Made by a program: the position numbers and the translations under genes | Assembly: GCA_024227975.1 (NCBI GenBank) | Contig: JAAETV010000184.1 | Coordinates: forward strand, 1 to 7,944 | Reading direction: 5' to 3' | DNA length: 7,944 nt | Origin: Actinomycetes bacterium | Lineage (GTDB): Bacteria; Actinomycetota; Acidimicrobiia; Acidimicrobiales; SZUA-35 | The notes under the pieces: generated by a model | What the model saw: the letters and a program-made list of their open reading frames with translations, nothing else | Told to the model about the DNA's origin: nothing | Database searches by the model: none | In this document: piece after piece, positions 1-5,719 of the stretch | Layout of the letters: every line of letters starts with the position of its first letter | How positions within the stretch are numbered: position 1 is the first letter of the stretch

Positions 1-75
1 GGCAACGAAGCCGAGTTCGAAGTCAAATTCGACAAGGAGAACGAGGGCGAACTCAAAGTCAAGATGGAGCACTGA
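1..75 (+). CDS. C-terminal end of an unidentified protein (5' truncated by window)
   Basis: Only the last 24 codons and a TGA stop (73-75) are visible. The peptide is highly charged, alternating acidic residues and lysine with hydrophobic positions (EFEVKFDKE then GELKVKMEH), which looks like a terminal beta-hairpin. No family can be named from this much. Its stop lies 2 bases before the next ATG, and the GGAG serving that ATG lies inside its last codons, so it is probably the upstream member of the same transcription unit. Because an ApbE transferase and a ferric-reductase-like protein follow, an FMN-binding or PepSY-type protein is possible, but that is inference from context only. Confidence 0.6.
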   Translation, partial: GNEAEFEVKFDKENEGELKVKMEH

Positions 76-77
76 CA

Positions 78-1010
78 ATGGACGATCCAACCCTGGAAGA
101 GCGGCTGGCCGCGCTCCGAGCTCGACGCCAGGAGCAGGTCCCGGAACCCCAACCGATGCGCCCCGAGCCTTCGTCATCGGTTCCGTCGCGGGGTGGTTTC
201 GTCGATGCCGACCCCGACAGCATCGACGGCCGGCTAGCTGCCTTGCAGGCTCGGCGTCAGGCATCAGCGCCGGCCAACCCAGGCTGGGCCGATGATGCCC
301 ACCTCAAACCTTCTGATCACACCATCAGGATGGACCAGGGCGAACAGCAACCGGTGTTGTCCTTGGCTTCAGAGCCGACGCATCGCTACGAGGAGGATTG
401 GCCAGCCTCCATCTTCGAGCAGCTCGGGCTAGATCGTTTCCGGCTCAACTGGTCGACAAGTCGTTTCGTTGCTGCTGGCGCATCGGCCGTGTCGTTCGGG
501 GCCATGATCGTGGCTATGGGCCCCCTCTTGGCCGAAGCCGAGAGCACCGACGCCGGTGCTATCGAGGGCACAGATCTGGCGTCGCAATCGGAGGTGCCAG
601 AAGCGCCGAGCGTCGAGATCGAACTCAACAATGGGAATGGGGGGATCAGTCCTGGGGCTGTGGCCGACCCGGCCAACAGCACTCCAACAGCACCAGGACT
701 CCCGGCCGACGATGGCTCTGGCGGGGCCACCGATCAGGTTGTCGACACGACAGCACCGTCGTCGAGTAGTACATCGGAGACAAGTGGCTCCTCCGATACT
801 GCTGCTCCGACGACGGCGGCCGGGGGAACCACAGCCCCGACGACGGCAGCTCCTACGACGGCGGCCCCCACGACGGCATCTCCGACCACCGCAGCTCCGA
901 CCACGGCGACCCCCACGACGGCAGCCCCGACAACGGCAGCTCCGACCACGGCGCCTCCGACCACAGCCCCACCGACCACGGCGCCTCCGACCACCGCTGG
1001 CAGTGAGTGA
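78..1010 (+). CDS. Single-pass membrane protein with duplicated cytoplasmic motif and PTTA-repeat extracellular tail; function unknown
   Basis: This 310-residue protein is not one I recognise. The N-terminal ~128 residues are hydrophilic and contain two copies of a short motif (RLAALRARRQ at residues 9-18, RLAALQARRQ at 52-61), each preceded by Asp-Pro. A single hydrophobic segment follows at about 130-152, after a basic stretch (DRFRLNWSTSRF), so the positive-inside rule puts the N-terminus in the cytoplasm and the C-terminus outside. The exterior part is low-complexity: an acidic/Ser/Gly linker (about 155-243), then pentapeptide repeats PTTA[A/S/T/P] to the end, probably a disordered and perhaps glycosylated stalk. 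No cleavable signal peptide is visible. The ATG at 78 is preceded by GGAG (66-69) at 8 bases. The stop overlaps the apbE start by 4 bases, implying coupled translation. Residues 212-218 read DGSGGAT, close to the ApbE target consensus (see findings). Confidence 0.85.
   Translation: MDDPTLEERLAALRARRQEQVPEPQPMRPEPSSSVPSRGGFVDADPDSIDGRLAALQARRQASAPANPGWADDAHLKPSDHTIRMDQGEQQPVLSLASEPTHRYEEDWPASIFEQLGLDRFRLNWSTSRFVAAGASAVSFGAMIVAMGPLLAEAESTDAGAIEGTDLASQSEVPEAPSVEIELNNGNGGISPGAVADPANSTPTAPGLPADDGSGGATDQVVDTTAPSSSSTSETSGSSDTAAPTTAAGGTTAPTTAAPTTAAPTTASPTTAAPTTATPTTAAPTTAAPTTAPPTTAPPTTAPPTTAGSE
102..260 (+). repeat. Two copies of a 10-residue coding motif RLAAL-x-ARRQ
   Basis: Copy 1 covers 102-131 and copy 2 covers 231-260, 43 codons apart. 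Nine of ten residues are identical (Arg versus Gln at position 6), and both copies are preceded by Asp-Pro and a hydrophobic residue. The DNA differs at many third positions, so the match has been kept at protein level and is not a recent DNA duplication. Each copy would form a short basic amphipathic helix in the cytoplasm, so a docking role for a partner is plausible but unproven. Confidence 0.8.
837..998 (+). repeat. Tandem 15-bp coding repeat (PTTA pentapeptides, 11 units)
   Basis: Eleven successive units of Pro-Thr-Thr-Ala-x begin at residues 254, 259, 264 and so on to 304 of the membrane protein; another PTTA lies just upstream at residue 244. The variable fifth position is Ala, Ser or Thr in the first part and Pro in the last three full repeats. 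The DNA units are similar but not identical (Thr as ACG, ACC or ACA), so the array is partly degenerate. It is expected to encode an extended disordered, Thr-rich extracellular stalk. Copy number could vary between strains, and short reads may misassemble it. Confidence 0.92.
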
Positions 1011-1939
1011 GGGCTGATCCGCCCGCCCTGGAATTCAGAGCAATGGGGGTCCGATGTCGGATCGTGACCGACGGTGGCCCTGACGATCTGACCGACAGGG
1101 CTCGCCAGTTCGTCGACGACCTGGAGCAGCAATGGAGCCGATTCTTGCCCGATAGCGAGATCTCGGCCCTCAACCAACGTCCGGGCCAAGTGACACTGGT
1201 GTCCGAATCGACCTACGAACTGATCAGCCAGGCCGAAGCCGGGCGCAACGCAACGATGGGAACCTACAACCCGCTGATGCTCGACCAACTCGAAGGTCAT
1301 GGGTACCGTCAGTCTTGGTCCGAGAGTGAGGTCACGCCCGACAATCGACCAATCGAGCGAGCAACCACCGAACCGATGGTGCTCTTTCCCGAGCTTGCAG
1401 CCGTCTGCATCCCTGAGGGCTGTCGGTTCGATCCAGGTGGAATCGGCAAGGGAATGGCTGCCGATCTCACGGTCGACATGTGCCTCGAAGCCGGAGCCAC
1501 CACCGTGTCGGTCGAGCTCGGTGGTGATCTGCGGGTCGCTGGTGAGCCCTGGTACGGGCCGAAGTGGAACATCGGGGTGGCCAACCCCTTCGATCGAGGA
1601 GCCAAGATCGGCACCTTCACCCCAACCGAAGGGGCCGTGGCCACCAGCACCACCTTGATCAAGCAATGGGACCATGGCCCCAACCACTACCACCATCTAC
1701 TCGACCCTCAGACGGGCCATCCGAGCTCATCCGACCTGGTGGCGGTGACCACCTGCTCCAGCAGGGCCTGGTGGGCCGAGATCGTGGCCAAGGCATCCCT
1801 CATCAAGGGATCAGAGCACGTCATCGCTTTCCTCGACCGGTTGAAGACTCCCGGGATCGCGGTGACCGCCTCGGGTGAGATACTGTCGACTGGGCATGAT
1901 CGGCCGCCGGCTCTGGCTGGAGGAGGCACGTTGTCGTGA
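1007..1939 (+). CDS. apbE: ApbE-type FAD:protein FMN transferase, variant metal-site region
   Basis: ApbE enzymes transfer FMN from FAD to a Thr or Ser of a target protein with Mg2+. Family blocks are recognisable in order: FRAMG (10-14), SRFLPDSEISALN (44-56), the YNPLM/LEGHGY region (87-100), DPGGIGKGMAADL (142-154), VELGGDLRVAG (169-179), and HHLLDPQTGHP (229-239). The 310-residue length is typical. The C-terminal block, which usually carries an Asp and a Thr in the pattern aDalaT, reads AWWAEIVAKAS, with Glu258 and Lys262 at those positions. No signal peptide or lipobox is seen, so the enzyme looks cytoplasmic. The GTG at 1007 overlaps the upstream stop by 4 bases and lacks a clear Shine-Dalgarno sequence, suggesting coupling; the ATG at 1043 is an alternative but would remove FRA before the conserved MG. 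The C-terminus overlaps the ferric-reductase-like gene by 4 bases. Confidence 0.9.
   Translation: MRADPPALEFRAMGVRCRIVTDGGPDDLTDRARQFVDDLEQQWSRFLPDSEISALNQRPGQVTLVSESTYELISQAEAGRNATMGTYNPLMLDQLEGHGYRQSWSESEVTPDNRPIERATTEPMVLFPELAAVCIPEGCRFDPGGIGKGMAADLTVDMCLEAGATTVSVELGGDLRVAGEPWYGPKWNIGVANPFDRGAKIGTFTPTEGAVATSTTLIKQWDHGPNHYHHLLDPQTGHPSSSDLVAVTTCSSRAWWAEIVAKASLIKGSEHVIAFLDRLKTPGIAVTASGEILSTGHDRPPALAGGGTLS
1919..1926 (+). promoter_or_regulatory. Strong ribosome binding site for the ferric-reductase-like gene
   Basis: GGAGGAGG lies inside the end of apbE, 9 bases before the GTG at 1936. It fixes that GTG as the start and shows that the 4-base overlap is a genuine gene junction. Confidence 0.8.
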
Positions 1940-2535
1940 TTGGAATTGCTTTCAATGAACAGGTCTGGTGGTTCGTAGCCCGCTCGTCGGGTATCGCCGC
2001 TTGGGTCCTTGTAACTCTCTCCGTCTGCTGGGGCCTCATGTTGTCGACCAAGGCTGCGGCCAAGGCGACCCAGCCCTCCCAGATCCTGGACCTGCATCGG
2101 TTCTTCGGTGGCCTATCCGTTGCGTTCACCGCAATCCACATCCTCGGGCTGGTGATGGACAGCTATGTCTACTTCAGTTGGTTCGAGGTATTGGTCCCGT
2201 TCAAATCCCAGTGGCAGCCCCGAGAGGTGGCGTGGGGAGTGTTCGCCTTCTACCTGCTCCTCGCCCTCGAGATCACCTCGCTGATGATGAAGAAGCTGCC
2301 GAAGCCACTGTGGCGCCACATCCACCGGACCAGTCTCGCCCTCTATGTCTTGGCGACCTACCATGGCATCACCGCTGGATCCGACACCGGTAACGTCTGG
2401 TATCAGATGATGATGCTGGCCTCGATCAACATCGTCGCTTTCCTGGCCATCCTGTTGGCCCTGGCCCGACGCAAGAGCAACGCAACAGCGAAGCGAGCCG
2501 CTCGCCCCCGGCCCGTACATCGCACCGCAGCCTAG
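1936..2535 (+). CDS. Ferric-reductase-like haem b membrane protein (transmembrane domain only)
   Basis: This 199-residue protein has about five membrane helices (roughly residues 13-36, 54-78, 98-117, 129-147 and 155-177). It carries two histidine pairs, His54/His68 in helix 2 and His130/His143 in helix 4 (spacings 14 and 13). That is the arrangement used by the ferric reductase/NOX/MsrQ superfamily to hold two b haems across the membrane; His128 lies next to the second pair. The FAD- and NAD(P)H-binding domains of full-length ferric reductases are absent, so electrons must come from or go to a separate partner. A basic tail (ARRKSNATAKRAARPRPVHR) is probably cytoplasmic. Translation starts at a GTG overlapping the apbE stop, with a strong Shine-Dalgarno sequence. 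The pairing with ApbE suggests a flavoprotein redox partner; the physiological substrate is unknown. Its TAG stop overlaps the stop of the convergent regulator. Confidence 0.85.
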   Translation: MIGIAFNEQVWWFVARSSGIAAWVLVTLSVCWGLMLSTKAAAKATQPSQILDLHRFFGGLSVAFTAIHILGLVMDSYVYFSWFEVLVPFKSQWQPREVAWGVFAFYLLLALEITSLMMKKLPKPLWRHIHRTSLALYVLATYHGITAGSDTGNVWYQMMMLASINIVAFLAILLALARRKSNATAKRAARPRPVHRTAA

Positions 2536-3269
2536 GATCTGCGCTGCTGGCCTGCGGTCGGTCGGGCGTCGGCGATGCAGGTCTTGTCGCCATGGGCCAG
2601 TGATGCTGACAGGGCCACCTCGGTCTCGCCGTAGAGCGTGCTGAGCAGGCCCTTGACCATCCCCCGGTCGACGGCACAGATGACGGGATGCTCGATGGCA
2701 ACATCGCCGAATGGGCAGTGGCCGGACACGATCCGCAGCTCCTTGCCGTGGCGCTCAGCGTGGGCAGCGAACCCATGAGCCGACAGAGCATCGGCCACCA
2801 CATGGAGGGCGGAACGAAATGACCGCTGGCCTTCGGTTGAGCTGCCCATGGAGGCCGCCATCTGCTTCCCGAACTCCTGGCCAACCTCTTCGGCCAATGC
2901 CGTGGCCTCGGGCTCACCAAGACGAGACAGGGCCTTGCCGAGCAGGGTCACCAGGATGTCGTCGTGGCCGACGTCGAATTCCAGGTGGAGGCCAGGATCG
3001 GTGGCCTGATAGACCTTGGCCGGACGGCCAGCACCCGATGACTGGCGCTGGGTGACTTCCACGTAGCTCCCACCGACCAGCTTGTCGAGATGGTGGCGGG
3101 CCACATTGGCATGCAGCCCAGTGGCCTCGGCGACCTCGCTTGCGGTCAGGCCTTCCGGGCGCTCATGGACGAGAAGGTAGATGGTCCGGCGCGTCGGATC
3201 GCCAAAGGCTGAGGTAATGGCATTGACCAGATTGGCAAATTCTGTCGGGTTGAGGGCTCGGTTGGCCAC
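2532..3269 (-). CDS. Winged-helix transcriptional regulator of the SufR/COG2345 type with three C-terminal cysteines
   Basis: The N-terminal part (about 12-90) is an ArsR-like winged helix: AFGDPTRRTIYLL, then LTASEVAEATGLHANVARHHLDKL as the helix-turn-helix, then a wing with SSGAGRPAKVYQ. The C-terminal part (about 95-235) is a ligand-sensing domain with HCPF (Cys185), Cys198 and Cys231, that is C-x12-C-x32-C, with His184 and His194 nearby. Related SufR proteins use C-terminal cysteines to bind an Fe-S cluster and control Fe-S assembly genes. A similar role here is inference, supported by divergent orientation from mrp, which belongs to a family of Fe-S carriers. The GTG start at 3269 has no Shine-Dalgarno sequence but sits exactly 6 bases after a TAGACT -10 box, suggesting a leaderless message. 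The 245-residue length is normal for the family. It could instead sense another metal or an oxidant. Confidence 0.85.
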   Translation of the reverse strand: MANRALNPTEFANLVNAITSAFGDPTRRTIYLLVHERPEGLTASEVAEATGLHANVARHHLDKLVGGSYVEVTQRQSSGAGRPAKVYQATDPGLHLEFDVGHDDILVTLLGKALSRLGEPEATALAEEVGQEFGKQMAASMGSSTEGQRSFRSALHVVADALSAHGFAAHAERHGKELRIVSGHCPFGDVAIEHPVICAVDRGMVKGLLSTLYGETEVALSASLAHGDKTCIADARPTAGQQRRS

Positions 3270-3275
3270 GTCGAT

Positions 3276-3281
3276 AGTCTA
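3276..3281 (-). promoter_or_regulatory. Candidate leaderless -10 box of the regulator gene
   Basis: Read on the minus strand, TAGACT is followed by 6 bases and then the GTG start at 3269, so transcription would begin at the start codon. No convincing -35 is seen at 16-18 bases. The + strand of the same seven bases reads TAGTCTA and also offers a TAnnnT box toward mrp (3275-3280), with TTGAGG 19 bases upstream, so the site may serve both directions. Confidence 0.5.
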
Positions 3282-3290
3282 GCTCTATTC

Positions 3291-3316
3291 ATTCTTCCTA
3301 TCCCGGTAGGAGAAAT
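3291..3316. promoter_or_regulatory. Imperfect 26-bp dyad in the regulator/mrp spacer (candidate operator)
   Basis: The dyad is centred between 3303 and 3304 and pairs 9 of 13 positions. The core is CCTATCCCGGTAGG (3297-3310), and ATT and AAT form the outer ends. It is the clearest inverted repeat in the 84-bp divergent spacer. It would lie upstream of the regulator's -10 box and between the possible mrp start and its ribosome binding site, a good place for a winged-helix dimer to control both genes. Binding by the adjacent regulator is inference. Confidence 0.45.
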
Positions 3317-3342
3317 TCCGGAGGACACCCGGACTGGATCCG

Positions 3343-3348
3343 AAGGAG
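3343..3348 (+). promoter_or_regulatory. Ribosome binding site of mrp
   Basis: AAGGAG ends 5 bases before the GTG at 3354, which supports that start. It also shows that mrp, unlike the divergent regulator, has a leader. Confidence 0.7.
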
Positions 3349-3353
3349 TAACT

Positions 3354-4493
3354 GTGGCCCTGACCGAAGCCGACATCATCGAAGCCCTTCGCCCCGTTCA
3401 AGACCCTGAGCTGCACCGCAGCATTGTCGAGCTTGGCATGGTGCGACGGGTTGATCTCGCCCCCCCACAGGTCACGGTGGCCGTCGATCTGACCATCGCT
3501 GGCTGCCCCCTCCGCAATGAGATCAACCGGTCGGTGGTGGAAGCCGTTGAGGCTCTCGACGGCGTCGACGAGGCCATCGTCGAATTCGGGGTCATGACCG
3601 ACGAGCAGCGCCAAGAGCTGCGACGGAGCCTTCATGGTGACCCAGCGGCAACGGCTGGGGCCCAGACGAGCCATGGGCACGCCGAGGGTCGGGCCATCCC
3701 CTTCGCCGACCCTGACAACCGTACCCGGATCATCCTCGTTGCCTCGGGCAAAGGGGGTGTCGGCAAGAGCTCGGTGACGACCAACCTGGCTGTCGCCTTG
3801 GCCGACAAGGGCAAGTCGGTTGCCCTTGTCGATGCCGATGTCTGGGGCTTTTCGATCCCCCGCATGCTCGGTGTCGACCGGGAACCCGTCGTCATCGACG
3901 AGATGATGGTTCCGCCCGAGGTGCACGGGGTCCGCTGTATCTCCATGGGTTTCTTCGTTGACGAGGACCAGCCCGTGATATGGCGTGGCCCGATGCTCCA
4001 CAAGGCGCTCGAGCAGTTCCTCACCGATGTCTACTGGGACGATCCTGAGTATCTCCTGATCGACCTACCGCCGGGAACAGGCGATATCGCCCTCTCTCTG
4101 GCCCAGTTCCTGCCACGAGCCGAACTGGTCGTCGTCACGACCCCCCAGGCGGCAGCCCAGAAGGTGGCCCAGCGGGCTGCCTATATGGCCCGCAAGGTCC
4201 ATATCACTGTGGCCGGGGTTGTGGAGAACATGAGCTGGTTCACTGGCGATGACGCCAAGCGGTACGAGCTGTTCGGATCCGGTGGGGGAGAGACCCTGGC
4301 CAACGAGCTCGGAGTTCCCCTCCTGGCTCAGATTCCACTTGTCCCCGCCCTGCGGGAAGGAAGCGACACCGGCAACCCGGTTGCCGCCGATCCGACAAGC
4401 GAGGCAGGGGCTGCCTTCGCCGAGCTGGCCGAACGGGTCGATGTCGAACTGGCACCGAAGAAACGCTTCCGCTCCGAACTGAAGATCGTCTGA
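3354..4493 (+). CDS. mrp: Mrp/ApbC (NBP35-like) P-loop ATPase with N-terminal MIP18 domain, lacking the CxxC motif
   Basis: This 379-residue cytoplasmic ATPase belongs to the Mrp/ApbC family, whose members carry or insert Fe-S clusters. Residues 1-90 form a MIP18 (DUF59) domain with the conserved GCPL (Cys51). After a linker (95-122) comes the ATPase: deviant Walker A GKGGVGKSS (132-140), switch I VDADVWG (159-165), the Mrp signature VIWRGPMLHKALEQFL (208-223), Walker B LLIDLPPGTGD (234-244), and ENMSWF (291-296). Where many family members have CPxCG after this last block to bridge a cluster in the dimer, this protein has TGDDAKRYELFGSGGG. The only cysteines are Cys51 and Cys195. From memory, actinobacterial Mrp proteins often lack CxxC, so this is probably lineage-typical. 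The start is GTG with AAGGAG upstream. The divergent neighbour is a possible Fe-S-responsive regulator. Confidence 0.93.
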   Translation: MALTEADIIEALRPVQDPELHRSIVELGMVRRVDLAPPQVTVAVDLTIAGCPLRNEINRSVVEAVEALDGVDEAIVEFGVMTDEQRQELRRSLHGDPAATAGAQTSHGHAEGRAIPFADPDNRTRIILVASGKGGVGKSSVTTNLAVALADKGKSVALVDADVWGFSIPRMLGVDREPVVIDEMMVPPEVHGVRCISMGFFVDEDQPVIWRGPMLHKALEQFLTDVYWDDPEYLLIDLPPGTGDIALSLAQFLPRAELVVVTTPQAAAQKVAQRAAYMARKVHITVAGVVENMSWFTGDDAKRYELFGSGGGETLANELGVPLLAQIPLVPALREGSDTGNPVAADPTSEAGAAFAELAERVDVELAPKKRFRSELKIV

Positions 4494-4511
4494 AGCACCG
4501 CTGAGGGGCGC

Positions 4512-4517
4512 TAGGTT
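4512..4517 (+). promoter_or_regulatory. Candidate leaderless -10 box of the DUF3107 gene
   Basis: TAGGTT is followed by exactly 6 bases and then the ATG at 4524, the same geometry as at the regulator gene. No Shine-Dalgarno sequence precedes this ATG. The box lies in the 30-base gap after mrp, so the gene may have its own promoter in addition to read-through. Confidence 0.5.
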
Positions 4518-4523
4518 GCCTCC

Positions 4524-4757
4524 ATGGACGTCCGCATCGGGATCACGCAATCTGGCCAGGTCATCGAACTGGAGCTCGACGAAGAGACAGACCGGGAGAC
4601 CCTCAGGTCTCAGGTCGACGAGGTCCTGGGCAGTGGGACTGGCGTACTGTGGCTGACTGATCGCAAGGGCAAGGAAGTTGGTGTGCCATCGGGGAGTGTC
4701 TCCTTCGTCGAACTGAGCTCGGCCGATCCCGATCGCCGCATCGGGTTCGGGGCCTGA
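4524..4757 (+). CDS. DUF3107 family small protein
   Basis: This 77-residue protein matches the actinobacterial DUF3107 family along its whole length: MDVRIGIT at the start, a central LWLTDRKGKEVGVPSGSVSF and the closing RRIGFGA. It is acidic, has no membrane segment or signal peptide, and contains no cysteine, so it is probably cytoplasmic. Predicted beta-strands flank a helix (about 23-36, RETLRSQVDEVLGS). The family's molecular role is not established to my knowledge. It lies 30 bases after mrp and 41 bases before the ArsA-like pair. The ATG is chosen for the match to the family N-terminus and the preceding TAGGTT box. Confidence 0.88.
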   Translation: MDVRIGITQSGQVIELELDEETDRETLRSQVDEVLGSGTGVLWLTDRKGKEVGVPSGSVSFVELSSADPDRRIGFGA

Positions 4758-4784
4758 CCCCTTCCCGGGCTCGGGCTGCGGCCA

Positions 4785-4800
4785 ACTCCTAGGTCGGAGT
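4785..4800 (+). promoter_or_regulatory. Small inverted repeat overlapping the first ArsA-like start codon
   Basis: ACTCC and GGAGT can pair as a 5-bp stem with the 6-base loop TAGGTC. The right arm ends in the first two bases of the GTG start, so folding would hide the start, or the repeat could be a protein site (it contains the palindrome CCTAGG). No T-tract follows, so it is not an intrinsic terminator. It is short and could be chance. Confidence 0.3.
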
Positions 4801-5719
4801 GCCGGCGACCAGGTTGCTCATCGTCGTCGGAAAGGGGGGCGTCGGACGTTCAACCGTCAGTGCTGCCCTTGCTCTCCAAGCCGCCGCCACCGGCAAGCGC
4901 GTGCTCGCCATCGACGCTTCGGCTGGCAACGGGCTGGGTCGTGCCCTGGGTCTAGGGGAACCCCTTCCCCCCGGCCACCAAGTCAGCTTCGATGACCCTC
5001 CTACCCTGGTCGCCTTGGCCCTCGACACCGAGGCCGCCCTCGACGAGTACGTTGGCCTCAATCTGAAGACCCCCATCTCGCCACGGCTGGTGCGATCCGT
5101 GGCCCGGATCTTCGAATACGTAGCAACGGCGGCACCGGCGGTGAGAGAGATCCTGACCATCGGCAAGATTGGAAATGAGGTCAGGCAGGGTTCCTGGGAT
5201 CTGGTGGTCGCCGATGCTCCGGCAACTGGCCATGCCGTTGAGCTTCTCTCGGCTCCTGACACCCTGAAGGGCTTGGTTGGGCGTGGCCCGTTGGCAGCCG
5301 ACACGGCCTGGATCTCCGAGTTGCTGGCCGATCCCGAGACGACCAGCCTGGTCGTCGTTACCGTGGCCGAGGAGCTGGCGGTGAGCGAGACCCAGGAGCT
5401 CCTCGATCGGCTGGCGGCGGAGACCACGGCCAGTGTCTCCTCACTCGTCGTCAACCGCTGGCCCCCGGCCGTCACTGCCGCCGGTCGGGCCGAAGCTGCC
5501 TCCTTCGTTGCCGGCACCAACACCACGGCCGGCAGTCGTGCTGTCGAGATCAACGATGCCCAACTGGTTGGAGCGATTCGGGTTGCCGTCTTTCGCGCCG
5601 CCAGGGCGGCCGAGGAGTTCCAGCGGCTAGAGGTGACGGGCCTGCCACTCCGGACCATCGATGAGGCCGATGATCCAGTGGCGGCCGCCATCGCCGCGCT
5701 GGAGGACTCCGGCCTGTGA
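4799..5719 (+). CDS. ArsA/Get3-like ATPase, first subunit (Walker A lysine replaced by Arg)
   Basis: This 306-residue protein has the fold markers of the ArsA/Get3 ATPases. The deviant P-loop GKGGVGRST (11-19) keeps the signature Lys12 but has Arg17 where the nucleotide-binding lysine is expected. Other markers are switch I IDASAGNGLG (38-47), Walker B/switch II VVADAPATGHAVELL (136-150), and LVVNR (216-220) with the likely base-contacting Asn219. The rest is helical, and no membrane segment is evident. It overlaps the second ATPase gene by 4 bases, so the two are made together. Mycobacteria encode a comparable adjacent pair (Rv3679-Rv3680, from memory). No arsenite genes are nearby, so arsenite pumping is unlikely; targeting or chaperoning of membrane proteins is possible but unproven. 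The GTG at 4799 is the earliest start, just after an in-frame TAG at 4790; the Shine-Dalgarno sequence is weak. Confidence 0.88.
   Translation: MPATRLLIVVGKGGVGRSTVSAALALQAAATGKRVLAIDASAGNGLGRALGLGEPLPPGHQVSFDDPPTLVALALDTEAALDEYVGLNLKTPISPRLVRSVARIFEYVATAAPAVREILTIGKIGNEVRQGSWDLVVADAPATGHAVELLSAPDTLKGLVGRGPLAADTAWISELLADPETTSLVVVTVAEELAVSETQELLDRLAAETTASVSSLVVNRWPPAVTAAGRAEAASFVAGTNTTAGSRAVEINDAQLVGAIRVAVFRAARAAEEFQRLEVTGLPLRTIDEADDPVAAAIAALEDSGL
5701..5705 (+). promoter_or_regulatory. Ribosome binding site of the second ArsA-like gene
   Basis: GGAGG lies inside the end of the first ATPase gene, 10 bases before the GTG at 5716, supporting the 4-base overlapping start. Confidence 0.65.

Noticed and set aside
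837..998. CRISPR-like repeated structure
   Set aside because: The period is 15 bp with no spacers and the array stays in frame; it is a coding tandem repeat.
734..1696. Long minus-strand reading frame (320 codons) opposite the PTTA repeats and apbE
   Set aside because: Its C-terminal half is a mirror of the period-15 repeat (VVGAAVVGA), and the + strand genes there have clear family matches and good junctions. It is a shadow.
4749..4761. GGGG-CCTGA-CCCC hairpin at the end of the DUF3107 gene as a terminator
   Set aside because: The stem is only 4 bp, overlaps the stop codon and has no T-tract.
4790..4795. TAGGTC as a leaderless -10 box for the first ArsA-like gene
   Set aside because: The last base is C instead of T, and the start codon is only 3 bases away, so transcription would begin after the start codon.
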